Shown here: one piece after another, positions 42,103 through 49,901 of the stretch
Layout: each line of letters begins with the position of its first letter
Position numbering within the stretch: the first letter of the stretch is position 1
Assembly: GCF_021654135.1 (NCBI RefSeq)
Contig: NZ_JAKGSD010000048.1
Coordinates: 1 to 64,000 of the forward strand
Direction: 5' to 3'
DNA: 64,000 nt
From: Amycolatopsis tucumanensis
GTDB taxonomy: Bacteria; Actinomycetota; Actinomycetes; Mycobacteriales; Pseudonocardiaceae
Program-made: the position numbers and the translations under genes
The notes under the pieces: model-generated
What the model was told of the DNA's origin: nothing
Seen by the model: only the letters and a program-made list of their open reading frames with translations
Database searches by the model: none

Positions 42103-43960
42103 CCGTGGCGTCCTCCCGGACGAGGACGACCTCGCAGCGCACCGGGCCGTCGCCGACCCGCACCGGAACGGCGGCGGTCCGGTAGCCGTGCCTGGCCACG
42201 GCGAGCGCGTAGCGGCCGGGGAGCAGGCCGGGCAGCTGGAACGAGCCGTCCGCGCGGGAGGTGACGCTGCCCGCGACCTCGCCGCGCTCGTCGGTGGCGA
42301 TCAGCAGCGCGCCGCCCACCCCGACGGTGCCGGTGATGGCGCCGGTGGCCGACAGCGTGAAGTCCACTTCGCCCGGACCGCTCACCGGCGCCGCCTCCGG
42401 CTGGAAGCCGGCCGCCGAGCAGACCAGGACGTGCTCGCCGTCCGGGACGTTCAACGAGTACCGGCCGCTCGCGTCGGTCGCGGTGGTGCCGGTCTGCTGC
42501 CCGTCCTTGCTGATCAGGGTCACCACCGCGCCTTCGAGCACGCCGCGCGGCGAGCGCACGACGCCCAGCAGCAGGGTCTCCGCCGGGCGCGCGCGGCCGG
42601 GGATGAAGAACGCGACGAGCAGCGCGACCACGCACGCCGCGCAGCCGATCAGGAACGTCGTGCGGAACCCGTCCAGGCTGGGCACCGGGGTGCCGCCGAA
42701 GTCGATCGTCATGCCGGCGAGCACCATGCCGACCACGGCGCTCGACGACGACGTGCCGATCGAGCGCATCAGCGTGTTGAGGCCGTTGGCCGCGGCGGTC
42801 TCGGTGGCCGGGACCGCGCTCATGATCAGGCTGGGCATGGCGGCGTAGGCGAGCCCGACGCCCGCGCCCGCCATCGCCGAGAAGATCGCCATCTGCCAGC
42901 CCGCGCCCATCAGCGTCAGCCCGAGCCCGTAACCGGCGCCGAGCACCGTGATGCCGCACAGCAGCGAGACCTTCGGGCCGCGCGCGGCGATCAGGCGGGC
43001 CGCGAGCGGGGACATCGCCATCATCAGCAGGCCCGACGGCGCGACGCACAACCCGGCGACCACCATCGACAGCCCGAGCCCGTAGCCGGTCGCGGACGGC
43101 AGCTGCAGCAGCTGTGGCGGCACCAGCTGCGTCGCGTACAAGGCGAAGCCGACCATGATCGAGGTCAGGTTGGTGAGCAGGACCGGCCTGCGGGCGGTGG
43201 TGCGCAGGTCGACCAGCGGTTCGGCGGTGCGCAGCTGCAGGAACCCCCACGCCACGAACAGCACCACCGCCGCGCCGCCGAAGCCGAGGGTGCGGGTGCT
43301 GCCCCAGCCCCAGTCGCCGCCCTTGGAGATCGCCAGCAGCAGGCACACCAGCGCCGCGGACAGCCCGATCGCGCCGGGCAGGTCGAAGCGGCCGGGGGAG
43401 CGGACCGCGGACTCGGGCACCACGAGCACGATCAGCACCAGGCTGACGAGCCCGAGCGCGGCCGCGCCGAGGAACAGGATGTGCCAGTTGAAGTGCTCGG
43501 CCACCAGCGCGGCGACCGGGAGCGCGAAGGCGCCGCCGATGCCCAGCGACGAGCTCATCAGGCCGACCGCGCCGCCGAGGCGCTCCGGCGGCAGCTCGTC
43601 GCGCATGATGCTGATGCCCAGCGGGATCGCGCCGATGGCGAAGCCCTGCAGCCCACGGCCGATCATCATTGGCAGCAGCGCGGTCGTCAGGCCGCACACC
43701 AGGGAACCCGCGACCTGCAACGACAGCGCGACGAGCATCATGCGGCGCTTGCCGTACATGTCGCCGAGGCGGCCCAGCACCGGGGTGGCGACCGCGCCGG
43801 TGAGCAGGGTGATCGTGATGACCCAGGCGGTGTCGGAGCTGTCGCTGTGCAGCAGCGACGGCAGGTCGGCCAGCAGCGGCACCATGAGGGTCTGCATGAC
43901 GGCGACGACGACACCGGCCAGCGCGAGAACCGCCGTGAGGCGGCCGGGAGACGAGGACAT
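42092..43960 (-). CDS. 14-TM MFS transporter (DHA2-like) with C-terminal carboxypeptidase-regulatory-like domains
   Basis: A 622-residue protein. About 14 hydrophobic helices span residues 5-455, with the MFS loop GRLGDMYGKRRMM between helices 2 and 3, as in drug:proton antiporters of the DHA2 group. After helix 14 (CVVALLVAFFIPGR) come about 160 residues of beta-rich sequence: two repeats of the carboxypeptidase-regulatory (Cna-B-like) type (LEGAVVTLISKDGQQTG..GRYSLNVPDGEHVL and VAGSVTSRADGSFQLPGLLPGRYALAV). A 14-helix topology would place these in the cytoplasm, which is unusual. The ATG has GGAG 5-6 bases upstream. It converges on the broken MFS gene. Confidence 0.85.
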   Translation of the reverse strand: MSSSPGRLTAVLALAGVVVAVMQTLMVPLLADLPSLLHSDSSDTAWVITITLLTGAVATPVLGRLGDMYGKRRMMLVALSLQVAGSLVCGLTTALLPMMIGRGLQGFAIGAIPLGISIMRDELPPERLGGAVGLMSSSLGIGGAFALPVAALVAEHFNWHILFLGAAALGLVSLVLIVLVVPESAVRSPGRFDLPGAIGLSAALVCLLLAISKGGDWGWGSTRTLGFGGAAVVLFVAWGFLQLRTAEPLVDLRTTARRPVLLTNLTSIMVGFALYATQLVPPQLLQLPSATGYGLGLSMVVAGLCVAPSGLLMMAMSPLAARLIAARGPKVSLLCGITVLGAGYGLGLTLMGAGWQMAIFSAMAGAGVGLAYAAMPSLIMSAVPATETAAANGLNTLMRSIGTSSSSAVVGMVLAGMTIDFGGTPVPSLDGFRTTFLIGCAACVVALLVAFFIPGRARPAETLLLGVVRSPRGVLEGAVVTLISKDGQQTGTTATDASGRYSLNVPDGEHVLVCSAAGFQPEAAPVSGPGEVDFTLSATGAITGTVGVGGALLIATDERGEVAGSVTSRADGSFQLPGLLPGRYALAVARHGYRTAAVPVRVGDGPVRCEVVLVREDATVTN

Positions 43961-44119
43961 GCGGCTCCGGAGTTCGTGCACGGATGGTTGCCTTGTGAAA
44001 GTACCTTCCGGAACGTCCGGTGCCGAGTGAGTTGTCCCGAAGCTCACTGCGTCCGGACGCGGTGTAACGCAGTTCAAGAAGCGGGCGACTCGTCGGGAAA
44101 GGTGTGCGGAGGTGCACGG

Positions 44120-45709
44120 ATGGAGCCCGACGGCAGGATGCCCGGACGAAGCCGCGAGCCGTTCTTCCACCAGCCCCGGACCATCCGGTTGATCGAGGAG
44201 ATCGCCGCGTCGGAACACCTGGTGATCTACGTCGGCGCCGGTGTCACGATCACCGAGAGCGGCCACAGCTGGAGCAGCATGGTCAAGCTGCTGTTCGGAG
44301 AGCTGGGAGAGCGGTCCGAACCGAGTGCAGCCATCGCAGAGACCTTCGACCTGCCGAAACAAGCTTCCATCGCCAACGAGTACTTCCAGCGCGCCGAGCC
44401 GGACGCGGCGTCGCGGGTGGTCGCGAACCTCCTGCGCCGGGCGCTCTACCAGGAGGCGCGCTGGCGGGGCGGCGACTACACCGCCGCGATCGGGCAGTTC
44501 TGCAAGGAGAAGCTCGCCTCCGGTCACGAAGTCGCCATCGTGACCACCAACTACGACCAGTACCTCGAAAACGGCCTGCGCGACGCGAGCAGCGACTCCG
44601 CGACGGCCGAACTGGTCCAGTCACGTGTGCTGCCACTGGACCACGCGCTCGACGAGCAGGCGGTGAGTCGTCTCCTGGAGGAGATCCGCGGCGTCCTGCC
44701 GGTGGTGCACCTGCACGGGGTGATCCTGCCGGAGCGCAACGCCGCGGTGGCCGAGGACATCGTGCTCGACGAGGTGGACTACCTCCGGACAGAGGCGGGC
44801 AGCAGCGCGGTCCTCACCGGCATGCTGGAGCGCAACGATCTGCTGATCCTCGGATCCAGCCTGGAGGACGCCCCGCTCATGCGGGCACTGTGGAAGACGA
44901 AGGCGGCGGGACACCGGCGGTGGGCGCTCTTCCCACGCCAGAACTACCGGGGCTCGCCCGGGGCGTACGGCAACCACCCGCAGACCTACGACGACCTCAT
45001 CTACGCGCAGCGGCGCCGGTGCGAACTGTTCCGCGTCCAGGTGGTGGCGCCGGACTTCTACTCGCAGGCGCCGCAGTTCGTCAAGGAACTCGCCATCGCC
45101 AGTGAGTGCGCCCGCGGCGGGCACGAGGACGCCGCCTACCAGCTGTCCCAGTACGGCATCCGGCTCGCCGACTGGTGGAAGCGCTGGATCGGCGACCGCT
45201 CGAACGCCTCCGGTAAGCCGACCGTGAACGCCCAGCGCAAGGATCACAACGAGCTCAAACGCGCTCTGGACCGGATACAGAAGACCGCGGCCGTCATGAT
45301 CGGGGCCAGGGAGCGGCTCAAGCTCGAACTGTGGGTGCGCTGGAAGCCTTCGTCGCACTGCCGGGGACTTCAGCTGTGGGCGTCCTCGACCGGCACCTGG
45401 CTCGACCACCAGACGATGCGGAACGAGGAGATCGACGTCGACAGCGAGTTCCTCGCCGTTCGGGCCTTCTGCAACGGTGTCGTCGAGCTGCAGTCCGGGC
45501 CGAACGGCCCGCGGGACCGGTGGAAGAAATCACTGGCGGTGCCGATCCGGGTGGGGTCGGAGTCGCGGAAGTTCCAGGCCGGGGTCATCGTTCTCTCGAC
45601 CAATGTGCAGGGCCAGGGCTCGATCATCGACGAGCACGACGACGAGCGGATGAACACGCTGATCCGGTTGCTGACCGGCACCGGCCGGGAACGGCTGGAA
45701 GCCGGTTAG
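44120..45709 (+). CDS. SIR2-like domain protein with C-terminal GAF-like domain, possible antiphage NADase
   Basis: A 529-residue soluble protein. The N-terminal SIR2-like fold (about 15-265) shows IYVGAGVTITESG near residue 36, IVTTNYDQYLE near 146, and a catalytic-type His in VVHLHGVI near 198. It lacks the zinc cysteines of true sirtuins. This is the type found in NAD-depleting defence effectors. After a linker, residues 390-525 look like a GAF-type sensor (LKLELWVRWKPS, LAVPIRVG, FQAGVIVLSTN). GGAGG lies 7 bases before the ATG. It is not in an operon. Function as an abortive-infection protein is inferred from fold and architecture only. Confidence 0.7.
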   Translation: MEPDGRMPGRSREPFFHQPRTIRLIEEIAASEHLVIYVGAGVTITESGHSWSSMVKLLFGELGERSEPSAAIAETFDLPKQASIANEYFQRAEPDAASRVVANLLRRALYQEARWRGGDYTAAIGQFCKEKLASGHEVAIVTTNYDQYLENGLRDASSDSATAELVQSRVLPLDHALDEQAVSRLLEEIRGVLPVVHLHGVILPERNAAVAEDIVLDEVDYLRTEAGSSAVLTGMLERNDLLILGSSLEDAPLMRALWKTKAAGHRRWALFPRQNYRGSPGAYGNHPQTYDDLIYAQRRRCELFRVQVVAPDFYSQAPQFVKELAIASECARGGHEDAAYQLSQYGIRLADWWKRWIGDRSNASGKPTVNAQRKDHNELKRALDRIQKTAAVMIGARERLKLELWVRWKPSSHCRGLQLWASSTGTWLDHQTMRNEEIDVDSEFLAVRAFCNGVVELQSGPNGPRDRWKKSLAVPIRVGSESRKFQAGVIVLSTNVQGQGSIIDEHDDERMNTLIRLLTGTGRERLEAG

Positions 45710-45903
45710 CCCTCGCCCTGTTCCTGCGCCAGCCGCTTGCTCTCGATGTCGCTGATCCACTTGCGGAGGTCCTTGCCCGCGTTCGGGGGGAGCTCCCGTT
45801 GCACTTGGTCGAGGCGGTACCGCCGGTACTCGGCGCGGTCGGCCGGAGCGGCGATCGGCACCTCACGGACGGCGTCGGAACCCTTGTCGATGGAAGAGCT
45901 CAT
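45706..45903 (-). CDS. Small acidic-basic hypothetical protein
   Basis: A 65-residue protein with no recognised domain. It begins MSSSIDKGSD, is Pro/Ala-rich in the middle, and has a charged helical second half (AEYRRYRLDQVQREL and LRKWISDIESKRLAQEQ). GGATGG upstream may be its ribosome binding site. It converges on the SIR2-like gene and overlaps its stop by 4 bases. The following 184 bases up to the terminator at 46088 show no other gene. Confidence 0.45.
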   Translation of the reverse strand: MSSSIDKGSDAVREVPIAAPADRAEYRRYRLDQVQRELPPNAGKDLRKWISDIESKRLAQEQGEG

Positions 45904-46087
45904 CGGTGATCCATCCTCGATTCCCCTGTCCGGTGAAAGTACCGGCAACGCGTCGCGGAACCGCGAGTGCCGACCGGTGTGTCGCGGATCCAGGCTAAGC
46001 CCGGGTTTCCTCCGGGCGATGCGGCTGAACGGGTACGTCCGGTAGTCGCGGGCGCGCTCGTTCCGTTACCGGCCGCCGTCGTTGGAA

Positions 46088-46130
46088 ACCCCGGCGGCGG
46101 GCTCGTCCGCTCGAAGCCCGCCGCCGGGGT
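46088..46130 (-). terminator. Very strong hairpin terminator after mftD
   Basis: A perfect 16-bp stem (46088-46103 with 46115-46130) with an 11-base loop begins 3 bases after the mftD stop codon on the minus strand. Confidence 0.8.
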
Positions 46131-46133
46131 GGC

Positions 46134-47315
46134 TCAGCTCTTCGGCACGCCGAGGGCGCGCTCGAAGCCAGGCGGAATCACCACGTCGTCGCGGGTGAGG
46201 TCGTGGATCGACGTCTTGCCGAGGCCCAGGACGGCCGAGTCGATGCCGCCGCGGAGGATGTCCAGCACGTTCTCCACCCCGGCCTGCCCGTTCGCCGCCA
46301 GGCCCCACAGGTACGCGCGGCCGATGAGCACGGCCTTCGCGCCGAGGGCGATCGCCTTGACGACGTCGCTGCCGCGCCGGATGCCGCCGTCCAGCAGCAC
46401 CTCGACGTCGCCGCCCACGGCGTCCGCGATCGCGGGCAGCGCGCGGATCGGGGCCGGGGTGCCGTCGAGGTTGTTGCCGCCGTGGTTGGACACCGAGATC
46501 GCGGTGACGCCGGCGTCCACGGCCCGCTTGGCGTCGTCCACCCGCATGACGCCCTTGAGCATGAACGGCCCGCCCCACTGCTCCCGCAGCCACGCGACGT
46601 CCTCCCACGTCGGCAGCGGCGTCTGCATCCACTCGCCGTAGGCGCCGAAGAACGTCGGGGCCGTGCCGCCCGGCGGGGTCAGGTTCGGGGTGGTCAGGTC
46701 GGGAAGCTTGCGTGTCTTCGCGAAGTCCCACAGCCACTTCGGCCGCGTGATGCCTTCCGGCGCGAACCGCATCATCGCCTTCAGGTCCAGCTTCTCCGGG
46801 ATGACCGGGCTGCCCCAGTCGCGGCCGGTGGAGAACGACCAGTCCAGCGTCATGATCAGCCCGACCGCGCCGGCGGCCCTGGCGCGCTCCATGCGCTGCA
46901 CGAGCACGTCCCGGCTGCCGACCCAGTACATCTGGAAAAAGGTCTGCGGGTTGGCCGCCGCGACCTCCTCGATGGACTTGCTGGCGAACGAGCTGAGACC
47001 CATCGCGGTGCCGCGCGCGGCCGCGGCGCGGGCGACGGCCACCTCGCCGTCGGGGTGCACGGCCTGAACGCCGGTGGGAGAGATGACGACGGGCAGCGAG
47101 ATCGGCTGGCCCATCACGGTGGTGCCCAGTTCGCGCTTGTCGGACAGCCCGGCGACGTGCGGGGCGAAGCCGAGTTCGGCGAACGCCGCGATGTTGTCGT
47201 CGACCGTGATCCCGCGTTCGGAACCCGCCACCAGTGCGCCGTAGACCGACTTCGGCAGCCGTTTCCTGGCCCGCCGCTGAGCTTCGGCCACCGTCTCGAA
47301 CCAACCGTTGGACAT
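46134..47315 (-). CDS. mftD: Pre-mycofactocin synthase-like FMN enzyme (MftD family)
   Basis: A 393-residue FMN-dependent alpha-hydroxyacid-oxidase-fold protein. It matches MftD almost end to end: WFETVAEAQRRARKRLPKSVYGALVAGSERG at the start, ISPTGVQAVHPDGE, SVSNHGGNNLDGTPAPIRALP with the conserved His/Gly of the active site, and LLDGGIRRGSDVVKA. In mycofactocin biosynthesis MftD oxidatively deaminates the peptide-derived AHDP precursor to give the redox-active cofactor core. The start at 47315 follows GGCGGAG. No mftA, mftB, mftC, mftE or mftF is in this window, so this copy is isolated. Other alpha-hydroxyacid oxidases are less similar, but a different substrate is possible. Confidence 0.85.
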   Translation of the reverse strand: MSNGWFETVAEAQRRARKRLPKSVYGALVAGSERGITVDDNIAAFAELGFAPHVAGLSDKRELGTTVMGQPISLPVVISPTGVQAVHPDGEVAVARAAAARGTAMGLSSFASKSIEEVAAANPQTFFQMYWVGSRDVLVQRMERARAAGAVGLIMTLDWSFSTGRDWGSPVIPEKLDLKAMMRFAPEGITRPKWLWDFAKTRKLPDLTTPNLTPPGGTAPTFFGAYGEWMQTPLPTWEDVAWLREQWGGPFMLKGVMRVDDAKRAVDAGVTAISVSNHGGNNLDGTPAPIRALPAIADAVGGDVEVLLDGGIRRGSDVVKAIALGAKAVLIGRAYLWGLAANGQAGVENVLDILRGGIDSAVLGLGKTSIHDLTRDDVVIPPGFERALGVPKS

Positions 47316-47351
47316 CTCGCCACTCCGCCTCGCCGATGAGGGACACCATTT

Positions 47352-47366
47352 TGGCACTTGATGCCA
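47352..47366. promoter_or_regulatory. Inverted repeat upstream of mftD
   Basis: TGGCA-CTTGA-TGCCA is a perfect 5-bp inverted repeat 37 bases upstream of the mftD start, inside an AT-rich patch (TTTTGGCACTTGATGCCATA). It resembles a GntR- or TetR-type operator. Confidence 0.45.
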
Positions 47367-47438
47367 TATTAGGCCACACGGGTTCGCCGGACGCAAGACC
47401 GGCTTTGCGCGGTCGGCCGGTCGCGGTTAGATCGAACG

Positions 47439-47798
47439 GTGTCCTCCTTCCAGCCGAACGAGCCCGTCGCGCACGTGGACGTGCACGTGGAGCACCTGCC
47501 CGGCGCGACGCTGGTGCGCGTCGCAGGCGAACTCGACCACCTGACCGCGCCCGCGTTCGAGGCCGTCGCCCTGCCCGCGGCGCGCGCGTGCCCGCGGCGC
47601 CTGGTGATCGACCTGAGCGAGGTGAGCTTCCTGGCCTCGGCGGGGATCGCGGTCGTGCTGGCCGCGGGCACCGAGGCGCCGGGGAAGGTGCACGTGGTGG
47701 TCGGATCGGGCTTCACCCGGCGGCCGCTGGAGATCACCGGGGCCGACGCGATCGTGCGGCTGTGCACTACGCGCGAGGAGGCCCTGGCCGAGGGGTGA
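47439..47798 (+). CDS. STAS-domain anti-sigma factor antagonist-like protein
   Basis: A 119-residue protein that is essentially one STAS domain: GATLVRVAGELDHLTAPAF at the start and the phosphorylation-site motif DLSEVSFLASAGIAVVL (Ser near residue 69). Such proteins bind anti-sigma kinases and release sigma factors when unphosphorylated. No kinase or sigma gene is next to it. The GTG start has no strong ribosome binding site. Confidence 0.82.
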   Translation: MSSFQPNEPVAHVDVHVEHLPGATLVRVAGELDHLTAPAFEAVALPAARACPRRLVIDLSEVSFLASAGIAVVLAAGTEAPGKVHVVVGSGFTRRPLEITGADAIVRLCTTREEALAEG

Positions 47799-48165
47799 CC
47801 TCGCGCGCCGCCGCGACGATGAGCGCGCCCGCGACGACTCCGGCGACGAACGGCGACGGCACGAGCAGCAGCCCGCCGACCGCGCACCAGGCCGCGACGG
47901 CCCAGCCTAGCCAGGCGGGTGGCGGTGTCCCCCGGCCGGCCAGGTGCCAGGTCAGGCAACCGAGGAGCACCAGCGGGACGCCGAAACTCCCGGGGCCGGC
48001 CCAGAAGGCGAGGCCGTTCCGGGTCTCGTCCAGCAGCGGGACGGCCGCCCACACCCCGCGGTCCACCCAGCCGGCGAAGTCGGTCCAGGCGAGGGTTCCG
48101 ATGAGGGCCAGGTGTCCCGCGCCGAGGGCGACCATGATCCCGCTCGCCCAGCGCAGGCGCGTCAC
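47767..48165 (-). CDS. Small membrane protein, DUF6463-like
   Basis: A 132-residue protein with about four hydrophobic segments (about 7-27, 45-60, 63-80 and 90-122). The pattern RWASGIMVALGAGHLALIGTLAW at the start fits the DUF6463 group of actinobacterial membrane proteins. The GTG overlaps the DUF2867 stop, so the two are co-translated. Its 3' end overlaps the STAS gene by 32 bases on the other strand. Confidence 0.65.
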   Translation of the reverse strand: MTRLRWASGIMVALGAGHLALIGTLAWTDFAGWVDRGVWAAVPLLDETRNGLAFWAGPGSFGVPLVLLGCLTWHLAGRGTPPPAWLGWAVAAWCAVGGLLLVPSPFVAGVVAGALIVAAAREVTPRPGPPRA

Positions 48166-48743
48166 CGAGCCAGCCACGCGCGCTCCCACTGCCGCGTCAG
48201 CGCCGGGTAGACCACGAGGTACCGGAACGGGGCGATCACGGTCAGGTAGAGCCGGCCGAACCAGCCGTTGGGCTTGACGAGCACCGCCATCCGCAGCTCG
48301 TGGTCGCCGTTCCCGCCGCGGGTCCAGCCGAGGTGCATCACCGTGTGGACGGTCTTGTTCGCCAGCTCGCGCGCGGCTTCCGTGCCCGTCTCGTAGACCG
48401 CCTTGAGCGGCATCCCGTCGCTGTCCGGGCCGCGAGGGGCGTCGCGGAGGTCGGCGGGCAGGCGGTCGCGCAGCGAGGCGACGCGGCGGCCGACTCCCGC
48501 GGCGGGCGTGTCCCAGCCCAGGAGCGCGCCGATCCGCCAGCGCAGGGCGAACAGGAACCGCACCGCTCGCGGCTGGTGCGTGAGGCTGCCCGCCGTGCGC
48601 ATCGCGGCGAGCATCGCCGGGAAGTCGCCCGGGCCGGCGCCGGGTGTGCGGAACGACCACACGTCCTCGACCGCGAAGTCGCCGGTGAACTCGTGAATCC
48701 GCCACGGGTGCCCGGTGTGGGCGGATTCGGCCAGTCGGGGCAT
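48162..48743 (-). CDS. DUF2867 family protein
   Basis: A 193-residue cytoplasmic protein. Typical elements are WRIHEFTGDFAVEDVWSF near the start and a C-terminal FGRLYLTVIAPFRYLVVYPALTRQWERAW. Function is unknown; the fold is START/SRPBCC-like in related families. The start at 48743 follows AGAGGTGG. It is divergent from a TetR gene, with two TetR-type operators between them, so both are likely controlled by that repressor. Confidence 0.75.
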   Translation of the reverse strand: MPRLAESAHTGHPWRIHEFTGDFAVEDVWSFRTPGAGPGDFPAMLAAMRTAGSLTHQPRAVRFLFALRWRIGALLGWDTPAAGVGRRVASLRDRLPADLRDAPRGPDSDGMPLKAVYETGTEAARELANKTVHTVMHLGWTRGGNGDHELRMAVLVKPNGWFGRLYLTVIAPFRYLVVYPALTRQWERAWLAR

Positions 48744-48757
48744 GGGCCACCTCTTTT

Positions 48758-48794
48758 GTACGGTGCCGTATGGTTCATTTGTACGGTACCGTAC
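48758..48794. promoter_or_regulatory. Pair of TetR-type operators
   Basis: GTACGGTGCCGTAT (48758-48771) and the perfect 14-bp palindrome GTACGGTACCGTAC (48781-48794) lie 23 bases apart, centre to centre, in the divergent region. They should bind the adjacent TetR protein and control both gene directions. Confidence 0.7.
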
Positions 48795-48816
48795 ACGAAA
48801 ACGCTGGAGGTGCCAG

Positions 48817-49362
48817 ATTCCCGCCGTCGCCCGCACGACACGTGCCCGCTGGATCGAGGCCGGCCTGGAAGCGCTTTCCGAGGGCGGGCCGGACGCGGTC
48901 CGCGTCGAGGTGCTGGCCGCCCGGCTCGGCGTGACGAAGGGCGGGTTCTACGGCCACTTCGACGGCCGTCCCGCGTTGCTGGCCGAGATGCTCGACGAGT
49001 GGGAACGCCGGTGCACCGGGGAAATCCTCGCCGCGGTGGCCGGTGACGACGTGGTCGAGCAGTTCCGGCGGGTGGGGCAGCTGAGCTTCAGCGAGGACCT
49101 GCACCGGATCGACCTGGCGGTGCGCGCGTGGGCCCGCCACGACGCCGCGGTCGCCGAGCGGCTGCGGCGGATCGACAACGAGCGGATGGACTTCCTGCGC
49201 GGGGTGTTCGGCAGTTTCCTGACCGACCCGGACGAGATCGAGGCACGCAGCACGCTCGCGTTCGCGCTCGCCATCGGCAGGCACTTCATCGCCGCCGACC
49301 ACCCGGGCCGCACGAAGCGCGAGGCGATCCACCTGGCGGGCGAACACCTCCTGCGGCGGTGA
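48817..49362 (+). CDS. TetR-family regulator with a probable non-standard start codon
   Basis: A regulator of about 181 residues. The helix-turn-helix is clear (ARWIEAGLEALSEGGPDAVRVEVLAARLGVTKGGFYGHF), followed by a helical ligand domain. No ATG, GTG or TTG lies in frame between the operator pair and the HTH. The best-placed codon is an ATT at 48817, six bases after GGAGG. The alternatives, an ATG at 48742 or a GTG at 48763, would translate through the operators. It should repress itself and the divergent DUF2867/DUF6463 genes. Confidence 0.75.
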   Translation: MPAVARTTRARWIEAGLEALSEGGPDAVRVEVLAARLGVTKGGFYGHFDGRPALLAEMLDEWERRCTGEILAAVAGDDVVEQFRRVGQLSFSEDLHRIDLAVRAWARHDAAVAERLRRIDNERMDFLRGVFGSFLTDPDEIEARSTLAFALAIGRHFIAADHPGRTKREAIHLAGEHLLRR

Positions 49363-49590
49363 TCCCCAGTCCCGCGGTGGCGAGCCCCAGTCCCGCGGCG
49401 CTGAGCCCTAGTTCGCGGCAGCGAGCTCCAGTTCCGCCGCGGCCAGCCCCAGTCCCGACGGCGGTGAGCCCCAGTCCCGCGGTGGCGAGCTCCCAGTCCC
49501 GTGGCCCCGCGGTCGCGAGCTCCGGTCCCGCCGTGGTGTGCGCCAGTCCCGCCGTGGTGAGCCCAGTCCCGCGGCGGTGAGCCCTAGTGC
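49363..49590. repeat. Degenerate minisatellite, about 11 units of 20-24 bp
   Basis: Between two convergent genes the DNA is a run of variable units built on GAGCCCCAGTCCCGC followed by a short GC tract. About 11 units can be counted, 20-28 bases long, each with substitutions or small indels. Both strands are open in some frames and would give low-complexity Gly/Leu/Ala/Thr or Pro/Ser/Ala peptides. No ribosome binding site or gene-like start is associated, so I regard it as non-coding. Confidence 0.8.
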
Positions 49591-49865
49591 CGCCGCAGGC
49601 GGATGACACCCCGCTCGAGGTCGAGCGCCGGGGGAGCGCCCTGGGCGTCCTCCTCACGCATCATCGACATCGAGTCGCGGTGCTCCAGTTCGAGGCGCTT
49701 GGTGCCGTAGAACATGGCCGTCACCTCATCGGCGTACGTGGCAGCCAGCGGCGTGCCGGTCCGCTTGCCCCGCTTCTTGCGGATCAGCTCGACGGTCCCC
49801 ACGGCGACCAGCAGCAACGTCCCGCCGGGAATCCCCCACGCGATCACGGTCTCGACCGGGTCCAC
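49584..49865 (-). CDS. Small membrane-anchored protein, DUF6191-like
   Basis: A 93-residue protein with one N-terminal membrane helix (about 7-26, AWGIPGGTLLLVAVGTVELI), then a basic stop-transfer stretch RKKRGKR and a soluble charged tail including DEVTAMFYGTKRLELEHRDS. This pattern fits the DUF6191 group common in actinobacteria. Function unknown. Its last codons run into the minisatellite. Confidence 0.65.
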   Translation of the reverse strand: MDPVETVIAWGIPGGTLLLVAVGTVELIRKKRGKRTGTPLAATYADEVTAMFYGTKRLELEHRDSMSMMREEDAQGAPPALDLERGVIRLRRH

Positions 49866-49901
49866 GAGGCCTACAACGAGCGACCACGCGACGCGGTTCC
49901 G

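Noticed and set aside
49286..49657. Minus-strand ORF across the minisatellite giving a Gly-Leu-Ala-Thr repeat peptide
   Set aside because: No ribosome binding site or conserved start, and the frame length follows from the repeat composition. Treated as non-coding repeat.
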